Positions 26,484 to 35,159 of a DNA stretch of 44,625 nucleotides are shown in pieces. The DNA is from Betaproteobacteria bacterium (GTDB lineage Bacteria > Pseudomonadota > Gammaproteobacteria > Burkholderiales > SG8-39): positions 1-44,625 of the forward strand of contig CANKMT010000042.1 of the NCBI GenBank assembly GCA_947482825.1, read 5' to 3'. The notes under the pieces are model-generated. The model was not told the DNA's origin, made no database searches, and saw only the letters and a program-made list of their open reading frames with translations. Made by a program: the position numbers and the translations under genes. Position 1 is the first letter of the stretch; the number at the start of each line of letters is the position of its first letter.

Positions 26484-27458
26484 TTATTCGGTCCGGATAC
26501 CCTTGTCCTTGATGATCTTCGCCCACTGCGCCGATTCGTTGCGGATCTCCGCGGCGAACTGCTCGGGCGTGTTCGCCCGGACGTTCATCCCGTAGGCCTG
26601 CAACCGCTCCCGGAGCGCGGGTCCGGCCGCCGCGCGCTGGACTTCGGCGCTCAGTTTGGCGATGACGTCCTTCGGTGTGCCGCCCGGCGCGCACAGGCCG
26701 AACCATGAATTGACGTCGAAGCCCTTGAGCCCGAGTTCGTCGAGCGTCGGCACCTCCGGCAGGATCGGCGAGCGGGCGATCGACGTGAGCGCCAAGGGCG
26801 TCACCTTGCCGGCGTTGGCCTTTAGATAGCCGCGCGCCGAAGGCAGGGGATTGAAGTACATCTCGATGTGGCCGCCGAGGAGGTCGGCAATCACCGCCTG
26901 CGCGCCCTTGTAGGGCACATGAACCATCGTCACGCCGGCCTGGCGGATGAACAACTCGGCCACCAGATGGGTGACATTGCCGACGCCGGCGGAAGCAAAA
27001 GACACCTTGCCCGGTTGGGCTTTCACGGCGGCGAGGAATTCGGCGAAAGTTTTTACCGGAAGTTTCGGGCCGGTGATCAGCACCATCGGCGTGGTCGCGA
27101 CCAGCGAGACCGGGATGATGTCCTTCTCTACCGTGTAGGGCAGAGTCGCGTACAGGTGCGGGTTGATGGTCATTGCGCCGACCGAGCAGATAAGGAGCGT
27201 GTAGCCGTCAGGCGGCGCCTTGGCGACGAACTCGGTGCCGACGATGGCGTTGGCGCCCGGCTTGAAGTCGACGACCCCGGGCTGGCCCCAGGCCGACTGG
27301 AAATGGTCGGCCAGGCCGCGCGCAACGGGCTCGAGGTCGCCGCCGGCGGGGAAGGGGACGATGATCCGGATCGGCTTGTTTGGATACGCTTGCGCGTGGA
27401 CCGCAAAGCCGGCCGTGGCAAGTGCGACGAGGACAAAGAAGCGAACGAAGGTTTTCAT
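26484..27458 (-). CDS. Bug/TctC solute-binding protein
   Basis: 324 residues. Signal peptide ending VHAQA, then YPNKPIRIIVPFPAGGDLEPVARGLADHF, DFKPGANAIVGTEFVAK, PPDGYTLLI, VPYKGAQAVIADLLGG and the C-terminal STDE-like end. All landmarks of the family are in place, so it is intact. It lies 6 bases after the DUF1028 gene stop on the same strand and converges with the nitrile hydratase operon. It would bind a carboxylate- or amide-type solute in the periplasm. Confidence 0.9.
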   Translation of the reverse strand: MKTFVRFFVLVALATAGFAVHAQAYPNKPIRIIVPFPAGGDLEPVARGLADHFQSAWGQPGVVDFKPGANAIVGTEFVAKAPPDGYTLLICSVGAMTINPHLYATLPYTVEKDIIPVSLVATTPMVLITGPKLPVKTFAEFLAAVKAQPGKVSFASAGVGNVTHLVAELFIRQAGVTMVHVPYKGAQAVIADLLGGHIEMYFNPLPSARGYLKANAGKVTPLALTSIARSPILPEVPTLDELGLKGFDVNSWFGLCAPGGTPKDVIAKLSAEVQRAAAGPALRERLQAYGMNVRANTPEQFAAEIRNESAQWAKIIKDKGIRTE

Positions 27459-27464
27459 GGGTGC

Positions 27465-28199
27465 CTACCTTGTGCCGGCTTTCGGGCCGCGCGTTACCGG
27501 GACCGGTTTGCCGAAAGTGCGTTGGATGTTTTCTTTGGCCAGATAGTCCTTGAAGCGCGGGACCGTCGGATCTCGTCCGCGCTCCTCGTAGAACGGGATC
27601 AGCGGCTTGTACCAGTCGAGGATGCGCCTGAGCTCGGCGATCGGCTCCTCCGAAACATCGACCCGCAGGTCGCAGCGCGAAAACGTTTCGCGGCCGTAGG
27701 TGAGCAGGCCGGCCGAGGTCTGGCCTTCGACCTGGCCGCCGGCGTCGCGGCCCGCTTCGATGGCGCGCAGCAGCCTTTCCTCGAGGTCGAGGTTCGCCCC
27801 AGCCATGAATTCCTCTGAAATCGCCTGCGTCACCTCGGGACCGGCCAGCACGTTGCCGAGCGCTACGTGGTTGTCGCCGACGATGTGGCCGGCATAAGGC
27901 ACGCCCTGGTCGCCCGTGTGGGCCGCGGCATGCCCGTCGCTGTTGACGATCCCGATCTGGCGCTTGGCCGGCCACTTGTCGTTGGCGACGAGTTCCTGCA
28001 CCACTTTGTGCGGCCACCACCCCTCGCCGATCAGGCGCAATCCGAGCGCGCCCAGGCGTGGATCCGGTGTCTGCTGGAAGGCGACCGCGCCGTCGCGGCT
28101 CACATGCACGCAGCGGCTCATGACCGCGGGCGAGCTTGTCGCGATCCCGACGCCGAGGTGTCCGGTGCGCTTGCAGCGCCCCACGATGCTGAAGGTCAT
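27465..28199 (-). CDS. DUF1028 (Ntn-hydrolase-like) protein
   Basis: 244 residues, ATG 28199. The family begins with MTFSIVGRCKRTGHLGVGIATSSPAV, where the internal residue after processing may act as the Ntn nucleophile, followed by DGAVAFQQTPDPRLGALGLRLI and the GYPVD-like end WYKPLIPFYEERG. DUF1028 proteins belong to the Ntn-hydrolase superfamily and are found near peptidase, hydantoinase and binding-protein genes. A role in hydrolysing an amide taken up by the adjacent Bug protein is plausible but unproven. Confidence 0.85.
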   Translation of the reverse strand: MTFSIVGRCKRTGHLGVGIATSSPAVMSRCVHVSRDGAVAFQQTPDPRLGALGLRLIGEGWWPHKVVQELVANDKWPAKRQIGIVNSDGHAAAHTGDQGVPYAGHIVGDNHVALGNVLAGPEVTQAISEEFMAGANLDLEERLLRAIEAGRDAGGQVEGQTSAGLLTYGRETFSRCDLRVDVSEEPIAELRRILDWYKPLIPFYEERGRDPTVPRFKDYLAKENIQRTFGKPVPVTRGPKAGTR

Positions 28200-28321
28200 A
28201 GACCGATCTCCGCTTCGATTTGCAATCGATTCGCGACAATGCCTCGGATTATAGGTGCGTAGGCGGCACGCCATCGTGCCGTCTTGCAAACGTGCGCGGG
28301 GTACCTGCGCTCAGGGGTGCG

Positions 28322-29071
28322 CTACGCGGGACGGTGCGCCCGCAGGAACGAGCGGATCTGGCGCACCGCGATGGGGACGCGTTCCTTCGGCTCCTTCCAG
28401 GGAAAGAAGCTCACCTCGGACTTCGGCGCCAGCATCACGGTCTCCATCGCGGCGGCGTAAGGGTGCGGCGGGCTGTCGTCGGGCAGCACGAGGACGGGCT
28501 TGTCGCAGGCGCGCACGAAATCGCGCGTCACGGTGAAAACGAAGTCCGGGTTGGTGCGATACATCTTCGTCAGGAACCGTTCGACCATCGCCATCGTGAT
28601 CTCAGGCCGCTTCGCGGTCAGGCCCGGGCCCCAGCCCTTCATGTTGTTTTCGTAGAAGAGGTCGCGCATTTCGGGGCGCGACCCGCTGGGCTGCGCGAGT
28701 ACGGCAGCGACAACGCGTTCGGGCGCGCGCTTGATCAGGTTCCAGCCCATCGGGCCGCCGACGCAGAATCCCATCACGATGAATTTCTTGATGCCCAGGT
28801 GGTCCATGAGGCCGAGCTGGTCGTCGGCGTACGAGTCCCAGGGCCGGTCGATTTCGAGCGGGCCGGAGGATTGCCCGCCGTTGGCGTTGCGAAGGTCGGC
28901 CACGATGCAGCGGTATTCGTCCTTGAATTCCTCCATCGGGTTGAATGGACTGAGTCCGGTGAAGTAGGACATCGTCGAGTTCAGGCCCCCGCCTGGAATC
29001 ATCAGCAGCGGAAAGCCGGTGCCGGCCTCTTCGTAGTGGATGCGAACGTCGCCTTTCTCATAATCTGGCAT
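28322..29071 (-). CDS. Alpha/beta hydrolase with a cysteine at the nucleophile position
   Basis: 249 residues. The core follows the alpha/beta-hydrolase order: an oxyanion-region GGGLNSTMS, an Asp/Glu-rich VADLRNANGGQSS, then the nucleophile elbow VMGFCVGGPMG, and a late His in the RVPIAVRQIR region. The elbow has Cys where most family members have Ser (GxSxG). Dienelactone hydrolases also use Cys at this place. It could be a thiol-type hydrolase, or a C-C or ester hydrolase with changed chemistry. It is divergent from the reductase gene at 29137. Confidence 0.75.
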   Translation of the reverse strand: MPDYEKGDVRIHYEEAGTGFPLLMIPGGGLNSTMSYFTGLSPFNPMEEFKDEYRCIVADLRNANGGQSSGPLEIDRPWDSYADDQLGLMDHLGIKKFIVMGFCVGGPMGWNLIKRAPERVVAAVLAQPSGSRPEMRDLFYENNMKGWGPGLTAKRPEITMAMVERFLTKMYRTNPDFVFTVTRDFVRACDKPVLVLPDDSPPHPYAAAMETVMLAPKSEVSFFPWKEPKERVPIAVRQIRSFLRAHRPA

Positions 29072-29136
29072 GGTGAATCCCCGTTAACCCTTTGGCGTAT
29101 TGTATTGCCCTCGCCACCCTCACGAGAAGAATCACC

Positions 29137-29862
29137 ATGACTTCACGACGCAATTTCCTGCAGTCCGCCGGAGCGACCACCCTGCTTGTGATGGCCGGCG
29201 CTTTCCCGTTTGCCGCTTTCGCGCAAAGCGGTGCGAAACTGAAAATCGGCACGCTCGGTTCCGGACGGGTAGGCAGCGCGATCGGCGGGGCCTGGGTCAA
29301 GGCCGGGCATGAAGTGATGTTCTCGTCGCTCGACCTCGACGCCGACAAGAAACTCGCCGCCGGCCTGGGCGGCGGCGCGCGCGCCGGCACGCCGCGCGAA
29401 GCGGCGGCATTCGGTTCGGTCCTGCTGGTTTCCGTGCCCTACAAGGCAATGCCGGGACTTGGCAAGGATCTGGGCGACCTGATCAAGGGCAAGATCATTG
29501 TCGACACCTCCAATCCGATCGTCGGGCGCGATGGCGACATGGCGGTCGCCGCGCGCGAGAAGGGAGCGGGAATCGCATCGATGGAGTTCCTGCCCGGCAC
29601 GCGCATCGTGCGCGCCTTCAATGCCATTGGGGCCGCAAGGATGGCGCAAGCCGCGAGTTCGAGCGAGCGCGCGGGCATGCCGATCGCGGGCGACGACGCC
29701 GAGGCGATCAAGGTGGTGTCCGCGCTGGTCCGGGATGCCGGCTACGACCCGGTGCTGGTGGGCACGCTTGCGGGGATGGGCAAGTTCCTGATTCCGGGCA
29801 CGCCGTTGGCGGGGGAGCGCTCGGCCGATGAAGTGCGCAAGGTGGCTGCGACACTGAAGTAA
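29137..29862 (+). CDS. F420/NADP-type reductase-like protein with a Tat signal
   Basis: 241 residues. The N-terminus MTSRRNFLQSAGATTLL is a twin-arginine signal (SRRNFLQ) ending AAFAQ. The mature part starts with a Rossmann dinucleotide site (KIGTLGSGRVGSAIGG) like the NADPH:F420 oxidoreductase fold, followed by VDTSNPIVGRDGDMA and FNAIGAARMA. Export of such a reductase is unusual, since the cofactor would have to be bound before Tat transport. The start ATG 29137 is well placed. No obvious operon partner. Confidence 0.75.
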   Translation: MTSRRNFLQSAGATTLLVMAGAFPFAAFAQSGAKLKIGTLGSGRVGSAIGGAWVKAGHEVMFSSLDLDADKKLAAGLGGGARAGTPREAAAFGSVLLVSVPYKAMPGLGKDLGDLIKGKIIVDTSNPIVGRDGDMAVAAREKGAGIASMEFLPGTRIVRAFNAIGAARMAQAASSSERAGMPIAGDDAEAIKVVSALVRDAGYDPVLVGTLAGMGKFLIPGTPLAGERSADEVRKVAATLK

Positions 29863-29873
29863 GCGCGGCGAGG

Positions 29874-30380
29874 CTAACGCTTCAACCCCTGCGCCGTGAT
29901 CACATGCCCCAGCTGCCAGGGCCGCGGCAAAGTGGCGTGCGCGGCCTTGATCGCGGCCAGCCGCGCGAGCAACGCCTCCGGCATCGGCGCGGTGCGGCGC
30001 GTCGCGACCGACACATGCGATGACAGGCACTCGATCGAAGCCGCGAGATAGCCTTCGGTCGCGTGGAACATCTCGTGGTAGTAGTGGATGCGCTTGGCGT
30101 CGAAGTCGATGAGGCGCGCCTCGAAGCGCAACGGGTCGCCAACCTTGACCTCGCGCAGGAAATTCTCGTGCGCCTCCAGCGCAAAGGTGGTCGAGCCGTT
30201 CTGTTCGCGGAATTCCGGGTTGAGCCCGAGGAAATCGAAAAACGAGGTGACGGCAATGTCGAACACCACATGGTAATAGCCGACGTTCATGTGGCCGTTG
30301 TAGTCGATCCAGGCCGGTTGCACGACGTGGCGCGATCCGGGAAACGGCGTGGGAATGTGGGTGGGGATTTCGATTTTCAT
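29874..30380 (-). CDS. Acyl-CoA thioesterase-like hot-dog protein
   Basis: 168 residues from ATG 30380. The family pattern of 4HBT thioesterases is present: VQPAWIDYNGHMNVGYYHVVFD, with Asp in the DxNGHMNN-like site, followed by FFDFLGLN and a beta-strand FEARLIDFDAKRIHYYHEMF. The catalytic Asp is in place. It lies 10 bases after the crotonase stop on the same strand and would hydrolyse the CoA thioester made or used by that enzyme. Confidence 0.85.
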   Translation of the reverse strand: MKIEIPTHIPTPFPGSRHVVQPAWIDYNGHMNVGYYHVVFDIAVTSFFDFLGLNPEFREQNGSTTFALEAHENFLREVKVGDPLRFEARLIDFDAKRIHYYHEMFHATEGYLAASIECLSSHVSVATRRTAPMPEALLARLAAIKAAHATLPRPWQLGHVITAQGLKR

Positions 30381-30390
30381 GGATTGACGC

Positions 30391-31188
30391 TCATTGGCCG
30401 GTGAATTTTGCCTTGCGCCGCTCAACGAAAGACTTGAGTCCTTCGGCCGCGTCGGCGGTCTGCGCGAGCTTCCTTTGCACTGCCTCCATTTCAGGCTTGA
30501 TGCCGAGCGGTCCCTTCTCGAGATAGCGGCGGGAGGAGGCAAGGGATGCCCGGACCGCCAGCGGCGCCTGCTCGGCGATCGTGCGCGCGATCGCAAGGGC
30601 GCGATCGAACTGCTGCCCGGCGGGAACGACTTCCTGCACGAATCCGAGGCGCAGCGCTTCGGCCGGGCCGAACTCGTCGCCGGTGAGGAGGTAACGCTGC
30701 GCATTGCCCCAGCCCGCGCGCTCGACGAAACGCAACGTGGCCCCGCCCGTGGGCATGATGCCGCGCTTGACCTCGATCTGCGCAAAGCGCGTGTCGTCGG
30801 CGGCGATAACGATGTCCTGCGCGAGCATCAACTCGATGCCCAGCGTGAAGCAGATGCCTTGCACAGCGCAGACGACCGGCTTGGTGCGAAAGGGCTCGCG
30901 CAGCGAGAAGGGGTCGATGCCGCCCTCGGGCGCGGCCGATTCGCCGCGCGCCATCAGCGGGGCGAACTGGTCGAGCTGCAGCCCGGCGGTGAAGTTGGCG
31001 CCGTGGGCGTAAAGGAGGCCGACCCGGACCGCGTCGTCCTTCTCCATCTCGGTATAGGCCGCGACCAGCTCGCGGTACATCTTGAGCGAAAAGCCATTGA
31101 GCTTTTTCGGGCGGTCGAAGCCGATCAGAAAGATGTCCCCGTCGCGGCCGGTGGTGATCCGGCCTTCGGCCGGTGTTTCGTCGGGCAT
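30391..31188 (-). CDS. Enoyl-CoA hydratase/isomerase-family protein (crotonase)
   Basis: 265 residues. The CoA-binding start IFLIGFDRPKKLNGFS, the oxyanion region ANFTAGLQLDQF, and IVIAADDTRFAQIEVKRGIMPTGGATLRF (in order) are those of the crotonase superfamily. The Glu in AQIEVKRGI is a candidate catalytic acid. Which reaction it carries out (hydration, isomerisation, hydrolysis) is not fixed by the sequence. It is divergent from the TauD gene and precedes a thioesterase, a pair suited to breakdown of a short acyl-CoA. Confidence 0.88.
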   Translation of the reverse strand: MPDETPAEGRITTGRDGDIFLIGFDRPKKLNGFSLKMYRELVAAYTEMEKDDAVRVGLLYAHGANFTAGLQLDQFAPLMARGESAAPEGGIDPFSLREPFRTKPVVCAVQGICFTLGIELMLAQDIVIAADDTRFAQIEVKRGIMPTGGATLRFVERAGWGNAQRYLLTGDEFGPAEALRLGFVQEVVPAGQQFDRALAIARTIAEQAPLAVRASLASSRRYLEKGPLGIKPEMEAVQRKLAQTADAAEGLKSFVERRKAKFTGQ

Positions 31189-31269
31189 GAAATTCTCCGG
31201 TGTGCGAAATCCGGCGGTATCTTGCCATGGGGCCGGGTTTACAATGGATTTTGGATGAGGAGCCAGCCC

Positions 31270-32133
31270 ATGGCCGCAAACCCGCTATCGATTGCCACCC
31301 AAGGCCAGCCGTTCGAGGTCGAGAGAATCGGCGTCACCATCGGCGCCGAGATCCACGGCATCGACCTCGCGCAACCGCTGGACGACGCGACCTTCGCGCG
31401 CCTCGAGGCTGCGCTCATCGAGCATAAGGTGGTCTACGCCCGGGACCAGTCCCTGACCCCGGAGCAGCACGTCGCGCTCGGCAAGCGCTTCGGCGACCTC
31501 GAAGTGCACCCGTTCCACCGGTTCGGCGATGCGCCCCAGCTCATGGTGCTCGACAACCACAAGGACAACCCGGTCCTGTCCACCGACGTCTGGCACAGCG
31601 ACACCACTTTCCGCGAGTGCCCGACAAAGTATTCGATCCTGCGCGCCTGCATCATGCCGGCGACCGGTGGCGACACTCTGTGGGCCGACATGTGCGCGGC
31701 CTACGACGGTCTGGCCGAGCCGATGAAGAAGATGCTTGAAGGGCTCGCAGCGGTGCACGACTTCCAGACTTTCAGGCGCCTGTTCACGAAGACCGACGAG
31801 GACCAGGCGCGCCTGCGCGAGATCGAGCAACGCCTGCCCAACCCGACGCATCCGGTGGTGCGCACCCATCCGGTCACCGGGAAGAAGGCCATTTATGTGA
31901 ATGCGCTTTTCACCACGCACATCGCCGGCATCAGCGCAGAGGAAAGCCGCGCGTTGCTGGCTTTCCTGACCGAATTGCCCCGCGTGCCGGAATATCAGTT
32001 CCGCGTGCGCTGGAAGCCCGGCACGATCGTGTTCTGGGACAACCGCTCGACCCAGCATTACGCGTGCAACGATTACTACCCGAACCGCCGCCGCATGGAG
32101 CGCGTGGCGGTGGTCGGTGATCGTCCGTTCTGA
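31270..32133 (+). CDS. TauD/TfdA-family Fe(II)/2-oxoglutarate dioxygenase
   Basis: 287 residues, ATG 31270 with AGGAG at 31258-31262. Metal ligands are H109 and D111 in VWHSDTTFRECP and H263 in STQHYACNDY, with Arg residues of the 2-oxoglutarate site in NRRRMERV. It differs in detail from the TauD at 17590, being closer to taurine/sulfonate-type members by the IGAEIHGIDLAQPL start. It precedes the C45 acyltransferase by 29 bases. Confidence 0.9.
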   Translation: MAANPLSIATQGQPFEVERIGVTIGAEIHGIDLAQPLDDATFARLEAALIEHKVVYARDQSLTPEQHVALGKRFGDLEVHPFHRFGDAPQLMVLDNHKDNPVLSTDVWHSDTTFRECPTKYSILRACIMPATGGDTLWADMCAAYDGLAEPMKKMLEGLAAVHDFQTFRRLFTKTDEDQARLREIEQRLPNPTHPVVRTHPVTGKKAIYVNALFTTHIAGISAEESRALLAFLTELPRVPEYQFRVRWKPGTIVFWDNRSTQHYACNDYYPNRRRMERVAVVGDRPF

Positions 32134-32162
32134 ACTCGTTCCGAAACTTCAGGAGCCAACCG

Positions 32163-33317
32163 ATGTTCCCGATCATCGAAGTCTCAGGCAGCGCGCGCAA
32201 CCGCGGGCGCATCCACGGCGCACAGGCACGTTCGCGCATTGACCGGTCGGTCGCAACCTATGGGCGGCTGTTCGCGTTCTGCGGCATCGACTGGCCGGGC
32301 GCGCAAAAGCTCGGCGCCGGCTATCGCGACCTGATCGGCGACCTCGACGCCGAGTTGCTTGAGGAAATCGAAGGCATCGCCGCAGGGTCTGGACGTCACG
32401 TCAACGAGATTCTTGCGCTGAATTCCCGCACCGAGATCCTGCCGCCGACCTACCCGGGCCAGCCCCACCCGGACCGGCATTCGATCGCCGCGTGTAATGC
32501 AGCCGGGGGTGTCCCCGACTGGGGAGAATGCACCTCCATCGCCATCAAGCCTTCGATGAGCGCCACTGGCACCACGCTGCTCGCGCAGAACTGGGATTGG
32601 CTCGGCGCGCAGCGCGCGGCCCTGGTGTTGCTCCGCTGCACGGAAAGCGACGGGTCGACCTGCCTCACGCTCACCGAGGCCGGTATGCTGGCCAAGATCG
32701 GTCTCAACAGCCATGGCTTCGGGGTGTGCCTCAATATTCTGCGCTCCACCGACGACGGGACTCAGCCGGGCGTGCCGGTTCACGTGCTGCTGCGCGCGCT
32801 GCTCAAGCGCCGTTCGGTCGGGGATGCGATTGCCTTCGCCTCGAAGCTCCAGTTCGGCGCCTCGTCGAACGTACAGTGCGCCGATGCAGGGGGCGAAACC
32901 GCGGCACTCGAATTCTCACCGCGCGGCCTTTCGGTGATCCGCGGCGAGGCGACCGGAGGCCAACGCGCCCTGTGCCACACCAATCACTTCCTCGCCGCGG
33001 AGGCCGCAAAGCACCAGGCAGCCCTTGCGCCGAGCTTGTCGACCTTTCCGCGGCTCGATCGCATCCACGCGCTGACCGGCGCGCACAAGGGGCGTTTTTC
33101 CATGCAGGACCTGCAACGCATGTTGCGCGACGAAACAGAAGGGTTTCTCTCGATCTGCCGTCCGCCGGATCCGGCAGCCCCGCTCGAAGCGCGCATGGAA
33201 ACCGTAGCCTCGGTGGTGATGGACCTTGGAGCGCGTGTCATGGAGGTGGCGCCGGACCTGCCGTCGCGCGTGAGCTACGTGCCGGTCGCGCTTGCAGCCG
33301 AGCCGGTGAGCGCCTGA
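32163..33317 (+). CDS. C45-family autoproteolytic acyltransferase/hydrolase
   Basis: 384 residues. The self-cleavage and nucleophile site is GECTS (C123 in DWGECTSIAI), as in acyl-CoA:6-aminopenicillanate acyltransferase. NSRTEI precedes it, LLAQNWDW follows, and LTEAGMLAKIGLNSHGFGVCLNILRS matches the Ntn-hydrolase core in order. Related bacterial proteins hydrolyse or transfer amides. With the TauD dioxygenase upstream it could degrade an N-acyl or amide compound. The start ATG 32163 is preceded by an AGGAGCC site. Confidence 0.85.
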   Translation: MFPIIEVSGSARNRGRIHGAQARSRIDRSVATYGRLFAFCGIDWPGAQKLGAGYRDLIGDLDAELLEEIEGIAAGSGRHVNEILALNSRTEILPPTYPGQPHPDRHSIAACNAAGGVPDWGECTSIAIKPSMSATGTTLLAQNWDWLGAQRAALVLLRCTESDGSTCLTLTEAGMLAKIGLNSHGFGVCLNILRSTDDGTQPGVPVHVLLRALLKRRSVGDAIAFASKLQFGASSNVQCADAGGETAALEFSPRGLSVIRGEATGGQRALCHTNHFLAAEAAKHQAALAPSLSTFPRLDRIHALTGAHKGRFSMQDLQRMLRDETEGFLSICRPPDPAAPLEARMETVASVVMDLGARVMEVAPDLPSRVSYVPVALAAEPVSA

Positions 33318-33333
33318 ACAAACCCCGCCGGCC

Positions 33334-34380
33334 GTGATCGTGCGCGCCCTCCTGCTCGCACTCGCATTGGTCCTGGGGCAGGGCGCCCCGCAAGGGGCCC
33401 TCGCCCTGACGCCGGAGCAGGCCACCCACGTCGGCGGCGACCTCACGACGGCCGGCAAAAAGCTCGCCGCGCTCGGACGGATCGCCGACGCGCAAAGTCC
33501 GCGACCTTTCGCCACGCACGTGCAGCTGATGTTGTTGTCCGTCGTGCTCCTTGCCGGGGCGGTCTTCATCACGCGCTGGTTAACGCGGCGGTTCAGGACG
33601 GCGTGCCTTGCCGATCCGCTGCATTCGCGCGCGGCCTCCGGCCTGCTTGCACTCGACTTGCTCGACCGGGCGGCCTTGTCGGGCATGGCCTACGTCCTGA
33701 GCCAGCTCTGGTACACGTCGGGATCCACGCACGACCTGCTCGGCATTGCTCTGCTGTGGTCGATCGTGCGGTGGTGGCTTGCGATGTGGCTGGTCGAGGC
33801 ACTGCTGCGCCCGCGCCTGCCGCAGTTCCGGCTGGTGCAGATGGACACGGCGACCGCTGCCCTCATCAAGCGAGTCGCGGCTGTCGTGCTGTATGTGGGG
33901 GTCGCCAGCATTTCGCTGCTGCCGCTGCTGCTTCGGGCACAGATGCCGTTGCATTCGGCGCAGGTGGTTGCGCTTGTCCAGGGCATGGTGGTGGCGCTCG
34001 GCGGGGCGATTGGGCTGTTCGCCTACCACCGCCATCACCTGAGGGTGCGGCTGGAGGGCGGTACGCAAGCCCTGCCACCGAAATTGCTGCAGCGGTTGGT
34101 GTTCGGTCTCGCGGCGCTCATGGTCGTCGCCCTGTGGCTCGCATGGACCATCGGCGTGATGGCGCTTGAATTCTCGATCTACCACTCGCTGGTCTGGTCA
34201 CTGCGCATCGCGGCCTTTGCGCTGATCTCCGGCTACGCGGCCTGGCGCTATTTCAACCACTGGGCGGAGCTTCGCCTTGCGGCGGCCACGCGCATCGGAG
34301 GACCTTCGGAAGACGACCCCGAACTCGCGCCGGCCTCGCGCCTCACGACCGTGCTGCCGATGGTGCTGTCTGATGCGTGA
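33334..34380 (+). pseudogene. MscS-like channel gene lacking the C-terminal pore and beta domain
   Basis: 348 residues from GTG 33334. A signal-like start (LLLALALVLG) is followed by several membrane helices (about residues 66-85, 125-155, 170-205, 215-235, 257-280, 290-310) and a linker with LPMVLSDA, where the sequence ends. Relatives continue from this exact place into the MscS pore helix and beta domain. The stop lies 15-18 bases before vapB, so the 3' half has been replaced by the toxin-antitoxin module. Gating would be impossible without the missing pore. Confidence 0.65.
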
Positions 34381-34392
34381 TGCGGTAGCATC
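34379..34392. promoter_or_regulatory. Inverted repeat at the vapB start
   Basis: GATGC (34379-34383) and GCATC (34388-34392) form a perfect inverted repeat with a 4-base spacer. It lies 3-6 bases before the vapB start, among further GATGCGT copies. It overlaps a TAGCAT box (34386-34391) that could serve as -10, which would place transcription start at the start codon. Probable operator of the RHH antitoxin. Confidence 0.35.
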
Positions 34393-34397
34393 TGATG

Positions 34398-34637
34398 ATG
34401 CGTACCATCCTCGACATCGAAGACGACGTCCTGTTCGCGGCCAAGGCCCTCGCGCGGCGCGACAAGAGGTCCGCCGGGCAAGTCATTTCCGAACTTGCGC
34501 GCAAAGGACTGGCCGGGGGAGCCACCCCCGTGGCGCAGGAGCCTGAAGCCGTCTACGGTTTTCGTCCCTTTCCCAAGGAAGGAAGAATCGTCAGCAACGA
34601 GTTGATCAACAAGTTGCGCGAAGACGGCGAGTATTAG
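34398..34637 (+). CDS. Ribbon-helix-helix VapB-type antitoxin
   Basis: 79 residues from ATG 34398 (ATG 34395 is in frame one codon earlier). MRTILDIEDDVLFAAKALARR followed by SAGQVISELARKGL is an RHH DNA-binding domain of the VapB type (family order strand-helix-helix), and the C-terminal tail YGFRPFPKEGRIVS resembles the toxin-binding part. It is followed by the VapC gene after an 11-base gap. It may bind the inverted repeat at its own start. Confidence 0.85.
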   Translation: MRTILDIEDDVLFAAKALARRDKRSAGQVISELARKGLAGGATPVAQEPEAVYGFRPFPKEGRIVSNELINKLREDGEY

Positions 34638-34648
34638 CAGGGGCGGGC

Positions 34649-35080
34649 ATGCGGGGGCTGCTCGACGTGAACGTGCTGATCGCGCTGCTGGACCAGGCCC
34701 ATCTGCATCACGAGTCGGCGCAGGCGTGGCTCAAGGCAGGCATCAAGCACGGTTGGGCGTCCTGCCCGATCACCCAGAATGGCTGCATCAGGATCATGTC
34801 CCAGCCGACGTATCCGGGCGCCCGGCCGGTTGCCCAGGTCATCGAAAGGCTTCGCGCCGCGACGGCTCATTCGGCCGACCGCTTCTGGCCCGATGACGCC
34901 GAAATCCTCGATCCGGCGGTCGTGGATGCCACGCGCGTGCATGGCGCCCGGCAGATCACCGACACCTATTTGCTCGCGTTGGCGGTCAAGCATGGCGGAT
35001 GCCTCGTCACCTTCGATTCGGGTATCGCGCTTTCGGCGGTGAAGGGCGCAAAGCCTGGGAATCTCGTGACGCTGACCTGA
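34649..35080 (+). CDS. vapC: PIN-domain toxin VapC (TA-associated subfamily)
   Basis: 143 residues. MRGLLDVNVLIALLDQAHLHH carries the first Asp, SCPITQNGCIRIMSQP the usual conserved region with the acid replaced by Gln/Asn-type residues typical of this subfamily, and ITDTYLLALAVKHGGCLVTFDSGI the third and fourth acids. Its subfamily differs from the two VapC genes in the first 10 kb, so it was acquired separately. The stop is followed at once by the dispersed repeat. Confidence 0.88.
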   Translation: MRGLLDVNVLIALLDQAHLHHESAQAWLKAGIKHGWASCPITQNGCIRIMSQPTYPGARPVAQVIERLRAATAHSADRFWPDDAEILDPAVVDATRVHGARQITDTYLLALAVKHGGCLVTFDSGIALSAVKGAKPGNLVTLT

Positions 35081-35083
35081 GCG

Positions 35084-35147
35084 ATGGCAGCATTTCGACC
35101 GAAAACCCAGTATCCACGCGGGGGTTTGGCAAAAAATGGCAGCAATG
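35084..35147 (-). repeat. Dispersed 64-bp intergenic repeat, copy 2 (inverted)
   Basis: The reverse complement of this stretch aligns end to end with 22649-22712 with no gaps and few mismatches: box TTGCTGCCAT, core GCCAAACCCCCGCG, GGGTTTTCGGTCG, box AAATGCTGCCAT. It begins 3 bases after the vapC stop and ends before a flavin-reductase remnant. Both copies thus lie directly behind a stop codon. Confidence 0.75.
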
Positions 35148-35159
35148 GCCGATTGCGCA

